Assembly: GCA_963977405.1 (NCBI GenBank)
Contig: CAXBOY010000004.1
Location: 7,916-71,915 of the forward strand
DNA from: UBA5078 sp963977405
GTDB taxonomy: Bacteria; Pseudomonadota; Gammaproteobacteria; Pseudomonadales; Pseudohongiellaceae
Reading direction: 5' to 3'
DNA length: 64,000 nucleotides
Part shown: positions 1 to 8,702 of the stretch, piece by piece
Layout: each line of letters opens with the position of its first letter
How positions within the stretch are numbered: position 1 is the stretch's first letter
Translations under genes and position numbers: made by a program
The notes under the pieces: generated by a model
What the model was told of the DNA's origin: nothing
The model's database searches: none
What the model saw: the letters and a program-made list of their open reading frames with translations, nothing else

Positions 1-184
1 CATAGCCATCCGCAGCATGAGTAGCCGCTTGTTCATGACGAACGAGGATGTGCTCTACTTTATCTTGATTGAAAATTGCGTCGTAGATATGCAAAACGGC
101 ACCACCCGGGTAGCCGTATATCATTTCAACGCCTTCATCGTGTAACGCTCGGATGAGCATTTCACCGCCTGATAATAATTCCAC
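1..184 (-). CDS. ilvI: Acetolactate synthase large subunit, N-terminal fragment
   Basis: Partial gene leaving the left edge. The first 61 codons on the minus strand read VELLSGGEMLIRAL, then GYPGGAVLHIYDA and HILVRHEQAATHAADGY. This is the start of the ThDP-dependent catalytic subunit of acetolactate synthase, which condenses pyruvate or 2-oxobutyrate in branched-chain amino-acid synthesis. The conserved Glu that activates ThDP lies in the RHEQAA motif. I place the start at GTG (184), nine bases after AGAGG, because the family begins at MELLSG. A small-subunit gene (ilvH) would be expected further left but is not visible. A long leader precedes the gene (see 185-567). Confidence 0.93.
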   Translation of the reverse strand, partial: MELLSGGEMLIRALHDEGVEMIYGYPGGAVLHIYDAIFNQDKVEHILVRHEQAATHAADGY

Positions 185-567
185 TTTCTTAGACCTCTGT
201 ACAATGTTGGCTAAAGAGCGCCAAACCCGGATAGCAATACGGACGGTTTGCTCAGAGCAAACCAACAATGTAAATATTAAATGATTCAGGGAGTGTCAAA
301 GCAGATCCGTGCACAACGCACAGGGCAGACCCAGTTTGACTCTTGTCAGCCCTTAACGCGGTAACGTTTCGGAGCCTAAGGTGGACGTAGTTTGACACCT
401 AAGATCTTCATGGCACCCAACATTTTTTGTCGGACAACCACTGAGCAGGACCGGATGAGGTGGTGGTCTGTTCAGTCTGCAAGTAAAAACGATGGCAATT
501 TTCCCACCATTCACCCTAAAGTCAAGCGATTATAGGGCTTGCAGACTAAACATGTTGCCATAGAGGC
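185..567 (-). other. Long leader/intergenic region upstream of ilvI
   Basis: About 380 bases lie between the end of clpB and the acetolactate synthase start, both on the minus strand. On the minus strand there is a TATAAT (complement of 530-535) just after clpB, a TTGACT a little downstream, a possible leader peptide at 376-423, and a near-perfect inverted repeat GGTTTGCTC/GAGCAAACC at about 244-262 shortly before the start. No long reading frame, tRNA or known riboswitch was recognised. The layout would suit an amino-acid biosynthesis leader with its own promoter, but no U-tract follows the inverted repeat, so an intrinsic attenuator is not proven. Confidence 0.5.
376..423 (-). promoter_or_regulatory. 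Possible ilv leader peptide
   Basis: A 15-codon minus-strand frame reads MLGAMKILGVKLRPP and stops at TAG. It holds Leu, Ile, Leu, Val and Leu, the residues whose tRNA charging controls branched-chain attenuation, and it sits about 190 bases upstream of acetolactate synthase. A shorter version starts at ATG 411. The ribosome site is weak and no classical terminator/antiterminator pair was traced, so this is an inference from position and codon content. Confidence 0.3.
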
Positions 568-3159
568 TTACTTCTTGCTGAACTCAAAGGTGTCGTTGCT
601 AACATCGACTACGATGCAATCCCCCGGCAGGTACTCGCCTTTGATCAATTTCTGCGAGAGCGGGTTTTCTATCCAGTTCTGGATTGCTCGCTTAAGCGGT
701 CGCGCACCATAAACCGGGTCGTAGCCCAGATTCGCTAGTTTATCCAGCACTGCATCTGCCACTTCTATACGCAAGTCATGATCGTGTAAGCGACTGTTTA
801 GTAAACCAATTTGAATATCTGCGATGCCTCGAATCTGTTCCTGCTGTAGGGGATGAAACACCACTGTCTCATCTATACGATTCACAAACTCAGGTGAGAA
901 ATGACGTACTACTACCGAGAGCACCTCGTTCTTCACACGCTCATAGGCAGCCTGATCGTTGACCCCTTCCCCCATCATCTCTTGAATGCGGTCAGAGCCT
1001 AGGTTCGACGTCATCACAATCACGGTATTGCGAAAATCCACAGTACGCCCATGGCCATCGGTTAGACGTCCGTCATCCATGACCTGTAACAAGATGTTGA
1101 ACACATCGGGATGAGCCTTCTCGACCTCGTCTAATAATAGAACTGAATAAGGTCTTCTGCGTACAGCCTCGGTGAGGTAGCCGCCTTCTTCATAGCCGAC
1201 ATAACCCGGAGGCGCGCCAATGAGTCGGGCCACGGAATGCTGCTCCATGAACTCGGACATATCGATGCGCACCATGGCATCCTCTGTATCGAAGAGGAAC
1301 TCGGCCAATGATTTACATAGCTCCGTCTTTCCCACACCGGTTGGCCCGAGGAACAGAAACGAACCATTGGGTCGATTCGGATCGGATAGACCGGAGCGAG
1401 ATCGACGCACCGCATTCGACACCGCATTCACGGCCTCGTCCTGCCCGATAACGCGCTTATGCAGCGCTGTTTCCATCTCAAGCAACTTCTGCCGGTCACC
1501 CTGCAACATTTTGGTGACAGGAATTCCTGTCCAGCGCGAAACTACTTCTGCGATCTCCTCTTCCGTGACGCGATTACGAAGAAGTTTCAAGTCCTTGGTA
1601 TCGGCCTGCGAAGATGTCTCCAGAGATTTTTCGAGCTTGGGAATAATGCCATACTGTAACTCAGACATACGCGCAAGATCGCCGGCGCGACGCGCCAACT
1701 CAAGATCGTTGCGTGCACGCTCGAGATTACTCTTAATAGATTGTGCCCCTTGTACAGAGGCTTTCTCAGCTTTCCATACCTCTTCAAGGTCAGAATACTC
1801 CAACTCTAACTTAGCGATCTCGTCGGCAAGTTTTTCCTTGCGCTTGCGCGAACCTTCATCCTCTTCTTTCTTCAAGGCTTCACGTTCGATTTTCAACTGT
1901 ATCAAACGACGGTCAAGGCGATCCATATCCTCTGGTTTCGAGTCGATTTCCATACGAATGAGACTTGCCGCTTCATCGATTAAGTCGATTGCTTTGTCTG
2001 GTAGCTGACGATCGGGAATATAACGTTGCGAGAGCCGCGCAGCCGCAATAATCGCCGCATCCGCGATCTGTACACCATGGTGAACTTCGTAGCGCTCTTT
2101 TAGCCCTCGGAGAATCGCGATCGTATCTTCCTCGGATGGCTCATCCACTAGTACTTTCTGAAAACGGCGCTCCAACGCAGCATCTTTCTCGATATATTGA
2201 CGGTATTCATCAAGTGTCGTTGCCCCTACGCAGTGCAACTCACCTCGGGCGAGCGCGGGCTTGAGCATATTGCCAGCGTCCATGGAGCCTTCAGCCTTGC
2301 CGGCACCAACCATCGTGTGCAGTTCGTCTATAAAGAGAATAACTGACCCCTCTTGCTTGGAGAGCTCGTTGAGTACCCCCTTCAATCGTTCTTCGAATTC
2401 GCCACGAAATTTCGCACCAGCGATCAGGGAACCCATGTCTAGCGAGAGAATTTTTTTGTCCTTCAAGCCCTCCGGCACCTCGCCATTCACAATGCGCTGC
2501 GCAAGCCCTTCTAGAATGGCTGTCTTACCAACGCCAGGCTCACCGATGAGTACAGGATTGTTCTTGGTGCGACGCTGCAACACTTGGATAGTTCGCCTAA
2601 TCTCCGAGTCTCGACCTATGACAGGATCAAGCTCACCATTCGCGGCGCGCTCTGTTAGGTCCACGCAGAAACGTGACAGTGCCTGCCAAGACTCTTCAGC
2701 CCCCGCATCGGTTACTTTGTCACCGCCGCGCAAATTGTTAATTGCGCTTTGTAATGCTTGCTCACTAACTCCGAACGAGTTCAATAGTCTTCCTAACTCG
2801 CCTTTGTCCGCCATGGCGGCTAACAACACAGTCTCACTTGAAATAAACTTGTCAGCATTCTTCTGTGCCAGTTTGTCGGCCTGATTCATCATTCGGCCCG
2901 ACTCATTGGAGAGCGCAACATCCCCGCCAGTCCCTTCGACTTTAGGCAGGCGTTCCAGCAATTGCTGAAGCTGCTTGCGCAGTTCGCTGATATTGAATCC
3001 TGTTTGCGAAAGCAAGGGGCGAACGGACCCGCCCTTTTGATCCAAAAGGGCGATGATTATGTGCACAGGCTCAATGAAATTATTGTCCTGGCCTAAGGCT
3101 AGGGACTGCGCGTCGGATATCGCGGCCTGTAGCTTACTGGTGAGTTGTTCCATGCGCAT
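568..3159 (-). CDS. clpB: ATP-dependent disaggregase ClpB (Hsp104 family)
   Basis: An 863-residue AAA+ chaperone, close to the 857 of E. coli. It threads aggregated proteins through its hexameric pore together with DnaK. Order: N-terminal Clp domain (to about 150), first nucleotide domain with Walker A GEPGVGKT at 206-213, the coiled-coil middle domain (about 400-530), and second nucleotide domain with GPTGVGKT and the sensor/arginine region GARPLKRAIQ near the end. I chose the ATG at 3159 (MRMEQLTSKL), the family start, seven bases after AGAGGTG, over a nine-codon longer frame. It is last in the rluD-pgeF-clpB run but has a sigma-32-like promoter of its own. Confidence 0.98.
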   Translation of the reverse strand: MRMEQLTSKLQAAISDAQSLALGQDNNFIEPVHIIIALLDQKGGSVRPLLSQTGFNISELRKQLQQLLERLPKVEGTGGDVALSNESGRMMNQADKLAQKNADKFISSETVLLAAMADKGELGRLLNSFGVSEQALQSAINNLRGGDKVTDAGAEESWQALSRFCVDLTERAANGELDPVIGRDSEIRRTIQVLQRRTKNNPVLIGEPGVGKTAILEGLAQRIVNGEVPEGLKDKKILSLDMGSLIAGAKFRGEFEERLKGVLNELSKQEGSVILFIDELHTMVGAGKAEGSMDAGNMLKPALARGELHCVGATTLDEYRQYIEKDAALERRFQKVLVDEPSEEDTIAILRGLKERYEVHHGVQIADAAIIAAARLSQRYIPDRQLPDKAIDLIDEAASLIRMEIDSKPEDMDRLDRRLIQLKIEREALKKEEDEGSRKRKEKLADEIAKLELEYSDLEEVWKAEKASVQGAQSIKSNLERARNDLELARRAGDLARMSELQYGIIPKLEKSLETSSQADTKDLKLLRNRVTEEEIAEVVSRWTGIPVTKMLQGDRQKLLEMETALHKRVIGQDEAVNAVSNAVRRSRSGLSDPNRPNGSFLFLGPTGVGKTELCKSLAEFLFDTEDAMVRIDMSEFMEQHSVARLIGAPPGYVGYEEGGYLTEAVRRRPYSVLLLDEVEKAHPDVFNILLQVMDDGRLTDGHGRTVDFRNTVIVMTSNLGSDRIQEMMGEGVNDQAAYERVKNEVLSVVVRHFSPEFVNRIDETVVFHPLQQEQIRGIADIQIGLLNSRLHDHDLRIEVADAVLDKLANLGYDPVYGARPLKRAIQNWIENPLSQKLIKGEYLPGDCIVVDVSNDTFEFSKK

Positions 3160-3245
3160 AACAGCACCTCTAAAGTTTTCGATCAATCATCGAATGATGG
3201 GCTAGCAAAAAACACTGCTAAGCTGATTCATTGTACTAGTGAGGT

Positions 3246-3273
3246 TAATGCGGCCAATACCGAAAATATCAAG
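3246..3273 (-). promoter_or_regulatory. Heat-shock (sigma-32-like) promoter of clpB
   Basis: On the minus strand CTTGATA (complement of 3267-3273) is followed 13 bases later by CCGCATTA (3246-3253). This compares with the sigma-32 consensus CTTGAAA and CCCCATNT. It lies in the 134-base gap between pgeF and clpB, about 90 bases upstream of the chosen start, where a heat-shock promoter would be expected. It was found by eye without a scoring matrix. Confidence 0.45.
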
Positions 3274-3293
3274 CAAATGTGAATCACTTTATA

Positions 3294-4070
3294 TTAGGGA
3301 AGTATGCCGATGAGGCTGACGAAACGACCTGTTTGACCATCGCGCCGGTAAGAGAAAAAGCGTTCGCGCTCACAGTAGGTGCAAAGCGTACCACCGCTGA
3401 TATGCTCAACGCCGAGAGCACGTAGCTTTAAAGTCGCTAGCAGATATAGATTGGCGAGATACTTCCCAGGTTCAGCACTAGGGCGGAAGCCCTGATCTTG
3501 AACATCCTTCGCCAAAGCGGCAGTTGTCGCGGACTCGACAAAGGCTTGGCGAACCTCTGCCCCTACTTCGAAATGGCATGGACCAATGGCTGGCCCAAGG
3601 AATACTAATACATCTGCAGGCGCATCAGGAAAGCGCGCGAAAGTCTGCTCTAAGATGCCATCGGCAAGTCCTCGCCATCCGGCATGAGCTAGGGCAACGC
3701 GTTCACCGGACTTCGAGGCAAAAAATACTGGCAGGCAATCCGCAGTCATCACTATGCCCGCGAGACCCGGTTTATCAACATAGACGGCGTCACCACGCCT
3801 TGTCACAGCGTCGCCCTGCGCCTCCACTACCACGGTGCCATGTACCTGCTCGAGCCATTGTAGGTGCATATGCGTAGGCAGTGAGTCGCACAGGCGCTGA
3901 CGATTCGCTAAGACTGTAGCTGGGTCATCACCTACATGTAGGCCGAGATTGAACTGCTCAAACGGTGGTTTGCTGCCTCCTCCCGCGCGCGTCGAGACCA
4001 AGGCAAGTACCGAGTCGGGCACGGACCATTGCGGTAGTAGCCAGTCCTCTGGCATTGGATGCATAGGCAT
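3294..4070 (-). CDS. pgeF: Peptidoglycan editing factor PgeF / YfiH (laccase-domain)
   Basis: A 258-residue protein of the YfiH family (Cu-oxidase_4). It has the diagnostic block TADCLPVFF followed by LAHAGWRGL and later GPCHFEVG, which carry the conserved Cys and His residues. YfiH of E. coli removes wrongly incorporated L-Ser from peptidoglycan precursors, and other members are described as purine nucleosidases or polyphenol oxidases. It lies 24 bases downstream of rluD and upstream of clpB, the usual gammaproteobacterial order. The start ATG at 4070 gives a normal family length, though ATGs two and five codons further in are also possible. Confidence 0.93.
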   Translation of the reverse strand: MPMHPMPEDWLLPQWSVPDSVLALVSTRAGGGSKPPFEQFNLGLHVGDDPATVLANRQRLCDSLPTHMHLQWLEQVHGTVVVEAQGDAVTRRGDAVYVDKPGLAGIVMTADCLPVFFASKSGERVALAHAGWRGLADGILEQTFARFPDAPADVLVFLGPAIGPCHFEVGAEVRQAFVESATTAALAKDVQDQGFRPSAEPGKYLANLYLLATLKLRALGVEHISGGTLCTYCERERFFSYRRDGQTGRFVSLIGILP

Positions 4071-4094
4071 GTACGAGCCTCATTGCGAATATTT

Positions 4095-5042
4095 CTAGAT
4101 ATCGTTCTGTAGTACTGTCAGCAAGTGCACCATATCCTCTGGAAGAGGGGCTTCCCAACTGCAGGGCTCTCCAGTACGTGGATGTGAAAACCCAAGCTTA
4201 CGCGCATGTAGCGCTTGCCGTTTGAAGGCTTTTAGCTCTTTCGCTAACTCGCCACTACAGGCCTTTGGTATCTGCAAGCGCCCACCATAGGTAGGATCCC
4301 CAACCAGCGGATATCGAATATGACTCATATGCACGCGGATCTGGTGCGTTCTTCCCGTCTCCAGCTTAACTGTGATGTGGGTATGGGCGCGGTAACGCGA
4401 GATTACGCGATAATGCGTTACCGACTCCTTGCCCCCTTCTACGACAGCGCGCTTCTGGCGCTGTACAGGGTGTCGCCCTAAAGGCAGGTCTACTATTCCC
4501 CCTGCCGTCATTACACCGATAACAATTGCCTCATACTCACGCTCCACGTCGCGTTTTTGTAGCTGCTTAACGAGAATACGATGAGAAAGTAGATTCTTGG
4601 CCACAACCATAAGTCCGGTTGTGTCCTTGTCCAAGCGATGGACGATGCCGGCGCGAGGAATCTCCTTTAACTGCGGGCAATGGTGTAACAGCGCGTTGAG
4701 CAAGGTGCCGGTGCGGTTACCCACGGCAGGATGCACAACAGTATTGGTAGGTTTGTTGAGCACTATGACGTCTTCGTCTTCATAAACGATGTTAAGCTCG
4801 CCGGGTTCGGCTTCGTGAGCCTCTTCCGCAACTAATTCTGCCTCTAGAGACAGCGAATCCCCCTCATGAACCTTGTCTTTGGAGCGCCAAGGCGCACCAT
4901 TGACCTGCAAAGCACCATCTTTTATCCAAGTTTGAAGTCGGCCACGTGAATAATCGGGGAACACAGAGGCCGCAACTTGGTCTAAGCGGTTACCACTGAG
5001 TGCTTCTGGCACTACGGCCTGCATTTTTATCTTAGTTGTCAT
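4095..5042 (-). CDS. rluD: 23S rRNA pseudouridine synthase RluD
   Basis: Pseudouridine synthase of the RluA family that modifies helix 69 of 23S rRNA (positions 1911/1915/1917 in E. coli). An N-terminal S4 RNA-binding domain (about 15-75) precedes the catalytic domain with GIVHRLDKDTTGLMVVAK, whose Asp is the nucleophile, and ends with the ETGRTHQIRVH and GDPTYGG motifs. The closest recognised pattern is RluD rather than RluC. The ATG at 5042 (MTTKIKM), with AAGG just upstream, is preferred over a TTG four codons earlier. It is divergent from bamD and heads the rluD-pgeF-clpB run. Confidence 0.96.
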   Translation of the reverse strand: MTTKIKMQAVVPEALSGNRLDQVAASVFPDYSRGRLQTWIKDGALQVNGAPWRSKDKVHEGDSLSLEAELVAEEAHEAEPGELNIVYEDEDVIVLNKPTNTVVHPAVGNRTGTLLNALLHHCPQLKEIPRAGIVHRLDKDTTGLMVVAKNLLSHRILVKQLQKRDVEREYEAIVIGVMTAGGIVDLPLGRHPVQRQKRAVVEGGKESVTHYRVISRYRAHTHITVKLETGRTHQIRVHMSHIRYPLVGDPTYGGRLQIPKACSGELAKELKAFKRQALHARKLGFSHPRTGEPCSWEAPLPEDMVHLLTVLQNDI

Positions 5043-5279
5043 AGAGCCTTGCAATTGCAGACTTCACAGGCTTTTATGCCGCACATTGATGAGCGACGCG
5101 CTGGCAAGTTGCCGAAGTCTAGCGATGTAAGAAAGAATACAGCTTCACTTTGGTATAAAGCGGCGGCTGTGGTTAAATACGTCCTCGTCATTGGCGAGGC
5201 AGGTGAGCCATTATAACTGCTTAGCACACAGATAAATTCACTATTTTATGTAAGCTCCAATTGTAGAGGTTGTTGTCGC

Positions 5280-6233
5280 GTGAGAGTCCTGATCCTGATC
5301 ACCCTTTGTCTGGCATTCGTTTCATGCTCGATTTTCGACAGAGAAGAAAGAGACGAGTTCGCTAGCCTCAGCACTGAGGAGCAGTTCTACACCACCGCAC
5401 AGCGCGCCTTGAACGCCCGCAACTACCGTACGGCTATCGCCACTTATCAGGCCTTAGAGTCGCGCTTTCCCTTCGGCCGCTTTGCTGCGCAGGGGCAATT
5501 GGAGCTAATCTACGCCTACTATAGCAACCTCGACCTAGAGGCTGCGCGCAGTGCCGCTGACCGCTTCATTCGCCTGCACCCAGACAACCCCAATATCGAT
5601 TACGCTTATTACATGAAGGGCATGTCTTCTTTTGCAGAAGACTCCGGCTTTATAGCGCGCTTCCTCCCAACCGACCCTTCCAAGCGTGACCCGGGTCGTG
5701 CACGCGACTCCTTCGCCGAATTCTCCCTACTATTGGCTCTGTACCCCGACAGCGAGTACGCCGCGGATGCACGCGCAAGAATGATCTTCCTGCGCAATAC
5801 CCTTGCGGCTTACGAAGTACACGTGGCGGAATACTACATGGAGCGCCGCGGCTATATGGCGGCATTGAACCGGGGCCGTTATATTGTGGAGAACTTCCAA
5901 GGCAGCCCAATCGTTGCCGATGGCGTTGCAATCATGGTGGAATGTTATTTGCGTATGGGCCTAGACGAGCTCGCAGCAACATCTTTGTCGCTGCTAAAGA
6001 CTAACTTCCCAGACCATCCAGCGATCGATCCGAGCGGCAATTTCATTGTGCGCAGCGATGTCACCAACCCATCATTACTTTACACAGTCTCTTTCGGCCT
6101 ACTTGGGGACAATGTAGACAACACCCCTCTTGCGCCGACTACACGCCCCTTCCGTCCTGAGACTATAATCGAAGACGGACCTGATCAGGGCCGTAGCCTG
6201 CTTAGCATCCTGACCTTCGGCATCTTCGGTTAG
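5280..6233 (+). CDS. bamD: Outer-membrane assembly lipoprotein BamD
   Basis: A 317-residue lipoprotein of the BAM complex, which inserts beta-barrel proteins into the outer membrane. It begins with a short signal peptide and a Cys at residue 16 (AFVSC), followed by a TPR-rich helical body with typical BamD text such as YRTAIATYQALESRFPFGRF and RFIRLHPDNPNIDYAYYMKG. The start is GTG with AGAGG ten bases upstream. The C-terminal 80 or so residues are longer than in E. coli BamD (245 aa). Phe at lipobox position -3 is less usual but the Cys is well placed. It is divergent from rluD, as in other gammaproteobacteria. Confidence 0.95.
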   Translation: MRVLILITLCLAFVSCSIFDREERDEFASLSTEEQFYTTAQRALNARNYRTAIATYQALESRFPFGRFAAQGQLELIYAYYSNLDLEAARSAADRFIRLHPDNPNIDYAYYMKGMSSFAEDSGFIARFLPTDPSKRDPGRARDSFAEFSLLLALYPDSEYAADARARMIFLRNTLAAYEVHVAEYYMERRGYMAALNRGRYIVENFQGSPIVADGVAIMVECYLRMGLDELAATSLSLLKTNFPDHPAIDPSGNFIVRSDVTNPSLLYTVSFGLLGDNVDNTPLAPTTRPFRPETIIEDGPDQGRSLLSILTFGIFG

Positions 6234-6236
6234 TCT

Positions 6237-6821
6237 CTAATAGTTTTCCGGGTAGAATTCACGCTCGATCAATTCGATCAGCGTGTGGATGATTTTGATG
6301 TGCACTTCCTGCACACGATCCGCGAAGGCACTCTTGCCTGCACTAATATCGACACTCACCAGCTGGCCCAGCGCGCTAGCTGCCTCTCCGGTTAGGCTAA
6401 CCACCTCCATTCCATTAGCCATAGCAAACTCCGCTGCCTTAATCACATTTTTGCTGCTCCCGCTCGTACTAATAGCCAATAGACAATCGCCCTTGCGAGC
6501 ACGCGCCTCGAGATATCGCGAGAAGATAAACTCGTAGCCGAAGTCATTAGCTACACAACTGATATGCCCTGGATCGCTTATTGCCGCGGCAGATAGCCCC
6601 AAACGATTCTTGCGATAGCGCCCCGTCAGTTCCTCGGCAAAATGCATGGCATCACTCATCGAGCCGCCATTTCCGCAACTATAGATGGTATTACCCCTGT
6701 GCAACGCGGCGATCATGACGCTTGCGGCCCGTGCTATTGCTTCGATATTGTTCCCATCGCTCATGAAACGATGTAAGTAATCGCGCGAGTCGCCCAGCGT
6801 GTTCAGGATATGTTCTTTCAC
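6237..6821 (-). CDS. gmhA: Phosphoheptose isomerase GmhA (SIS domain)
   Basis: A 194-residue SIS-domain protein. It converts sedoheptulose 7-phosphate to D-glycero-D-manno-heptose 7-phosphate, the first step to the LPS inner-core heptose. SCGNGGSMSDAMHFAEELTGRYR (seen at about 48-70) contains the metal/catalytic His60 and Glu64, and the later VQEVHIKIIH supplies the Gln and His pair known from E. coli GmhA. DiaA is the main alternative in this family, but the HFAEELTGRYR block and these ligands favour GmhA. The start is GTG. It is convergent with bamD, with three bases between the stops. Confidence 0.9.
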   Translation of the reverse strand: MKEHILNTLGDSRDYLHRFMSDGNNIEAIARAASVMIAALHRGNTIYSCGNGGSMSDAMHFAEELTGRYRKNRLGLSAAAISDPGHISCVANDFGYEFIFSRYLEARARKGDCLLAISTSGSSKNVIKAAEFAMANGMEVVSLTGEAASALGQLVSVDISAGKSAFADRVQEVHIKIIHTLIELIEREFYPENY

Positions 6822-6866
6822 TTGCCTACCTGCCTGTCTTGTTGTTTAGCTATTCTCATCGGCGAA

Positions 6867-8519
6867 TTACTCGCCAAGTTCCCAGCCGGAGGTGATGGGG
6901 TAACGACGATCGCGGCCAAAACCACGCGTTGTCAGGCGCACCCCTACTGCGCTCTGACGGCGTTTGTATTCATTAATATCTACTAAGCGTAAGACCCTAC
7001 GTACAGTACTTTCATCGAAGCCCTGCGCAATGATATGCGCCGCACTCATGTCCTTCTCGACGTAAAGCTCAAGAATTGTATCAAGTACGTCGTAGGGGGG
7101 CAGGCTGTCTTGATCGACTTGGTCTGGAGCCAGCTCCGCACTAGGAGCTCGCTCGATGACCTCGATAGGTATTACCGCGGCGTCTTTTGCATCGGGCAAG
7201 CCATTGCGGTATGCGCAGAGCCTGTAGACCATTGTCTTTGCAACGTCTTTGAGCACATCGAAGCCGCCCGCCATATCTCCGTAGAGAGTGCAGTAGCCAA
7301 CAGCTATCTCACTCTTATTGCCAGTGGTTAGAACAAGACGCCCTGTCTTGTTGGAGATCGCCATTAACATCACGCCCCGACAGCGCGCCTGAATATTTTG
7401 CTCGGTCACATCTACCGGTAAGCCAGCGAACTCCTCATCAAGAGCGGCAGCAAAACTCTTAAAAGCTGCACTGATAGGAATAACGCTGTATTCGACTCCA
7501 AGTGTCTTCGCCTGTTCCTGTGCAAGATCCAAGCTAAGCTGAGATGTGTAATCGAAAGGCATCATAACCGCTTTCACACTCTCAGGGCCCAAGGCATCTG
7601 CCGCTACCGCCAATGTTAATGCGGAATCGATGCCACCAGATAGGCCGAGTACAACCCCTTTAAAACCATTTTTATAGACGTAATCGCGCACCCCTAATAC
7701 TAAGGCCTTATACAAACCCGCCTCGGTGCTATCCAATGCCGCCGGCGCGACTTGTGGCGCGTCTATGCTCAGGCCTTGTGCCGTTTCAGAGAGGCTCAAG
7801 AAAAAGAATCCCTCTTCAAAGGAAGGCGCACGCACAATGCATTCACCTTGAGCGCTAACAGCCATCGAGCTGCCATCGAACACTAGCTCGTCTTGCCCAC
7901 CGACAAGATTCGTATAGATGATAGGGCATTTGGCGAGTAGCGCTCGCTCTTTAAGTAACTGCGCTCGCTCGAGAGGTTTATCGCGATGATAAGGAGAGGC
8001 ATTGATGTTCAACAATAATTGCGCACCGGCCTCCGCTGCCTGCAAAGTTGGTCCCTCTTCCCACATATCTTCGCAGATAGTCAGCGCCACCTTGAAACCC
8101 TGTATCTCCACAACAGCTGCATTCTGACCTGCTGTGAAATAACGACGCTCATCGAAAACTTGATAATTCGGCAGGCATTGCTTGCGATAGCTTGTAATTA
8201 TCTGTGAGCCCTTGATAACGGATAGGGCATTGTAGAGTCGCCCCTGTTCATTTAACGGGTAACCCACTACAAGATAAATATCGAGGTCAGCGTCGAGAAT
8301 CCGCTGCAGTGCTTTGTCGATGCGCAGCTTCAAACTAGGCCGCAGGAGCAGGTCTTCCGGAGGATAGGAAGTAAGGCTAAGTTCTGGAAATGTGACGATG
8401 TCGGCCGCAAATACACGCTTTGCCTCCAATGCCCCCTCGATTATCTTGGTGGTATTACCTTGGATATCTCCCACCAACAAATTCAGCTGGGCCATCACCA
8501 CCTTTAACTGCTTGGGCAT
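6867..8519 (-). CDS. nadE: Glutamine-dependent NAD+ synthetase
   Basis: A 550-residue two-domain enzyme that amidates nicotinic-acid adenine dinucleotide to NAD+. The N-terminal half is a carbon-nitrogen hydrolase (nitrilase fold) that releases ammonia from glutamine, with Glu in FPELSLTSYPPEDL, Lys near YRKQCLPNYQVFDE and Cys in TICEDMWE. The C-terminal half is the ATP-dependent synthetase with the P-loop LSGGIDSALT and the TTGNKSEIAVGYCTLYGD motif. The ATG at 8519 follows GAGGACGCT. It lies upstream of gmhA on the same strand, about 45 bases apart, which suggests co-transcription. Confidence 0.97.
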   Translation of the reverse strand: MPKQLKVVMAQLNLLVGDIQGNTTKIIEGALEAKRVFAADIVTFPELSLTSYPPEDLLLRPSLKLRIDKALQRILDADLDIYLVVGYPLNEQGRLYNALSVIKGSQIITSYRKQCLPNYQVFDERRYFTAGQNAAVVEIQGFKVALTICEDMWEEGPTLQAAEAGAQLLLNINASPYHRDKPLERAQLLKERALLAKCPIIYTNLVGGQDELVFDGSSMAVSAQGECIVRAPSFEEGFFFLSLSETAQGLSIDAPQVAPAALDSTEAGLYKALVLGVRDYVYKNGFKGVVLGLSGGIDSALTLAVAADALGPESVKAVMMPFDYTSQLSLDLAQEQAKTLGVEYSVIPISAAFKSFAAALDEEFAGLPVDVTEQNIQARCRGVMLMAISNKTGRLVLTTGNKSEIAVGYCTLYGDMAGGFDVLKDVAKTMVYRLCAYRNGLPDAKDAAVIPIEVIERAPSAELAPDQVDQDSLPPYDVLDTILELYVEKDMSAAHIIAQGFDESTVRRVLRLVDINEYKRRQSAVGVRLTTRGFGRDRRYPITSGWELGE

Positions 8520-8702
8520 AGCGTCCTCATGAAATAGTCTGCGGCGATCAATGGCGCAGCAGCGTGAAATTACTCAAACGAAGGGTGACAGCGGCGCATA
8601 TGGCTATTGTCAATTAAGTGCGATATTGTCCGACAAACCCACAGCATAAGCAAAACGCAAATTGCATTGCCGTGCGCCAAACAGCCTCAAAGACCCGTCG
8701 TT

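Noticed and set aside
244..262. GGTTTGCTC/GAGCAAACC as an intrinsic terminator before ilvI
   Set aside because: No T-tract follows on either strand; kept only as part of the leader description.
1220..2008. Long plus-strand reading frame (262 codons) inside clpB
   Set aside because: It lies antisense to a fully conserved ClpB sequence, has low-complexity Ser/Arg-rich text and no ribosome site; it is a shadow frame.
8607..8702. Upstream TTG extension of PilS
   Set aside because: It adds 32 residues not seen in the family, without a clear ribosome site; the ATG at 8703 aligns with known starts.
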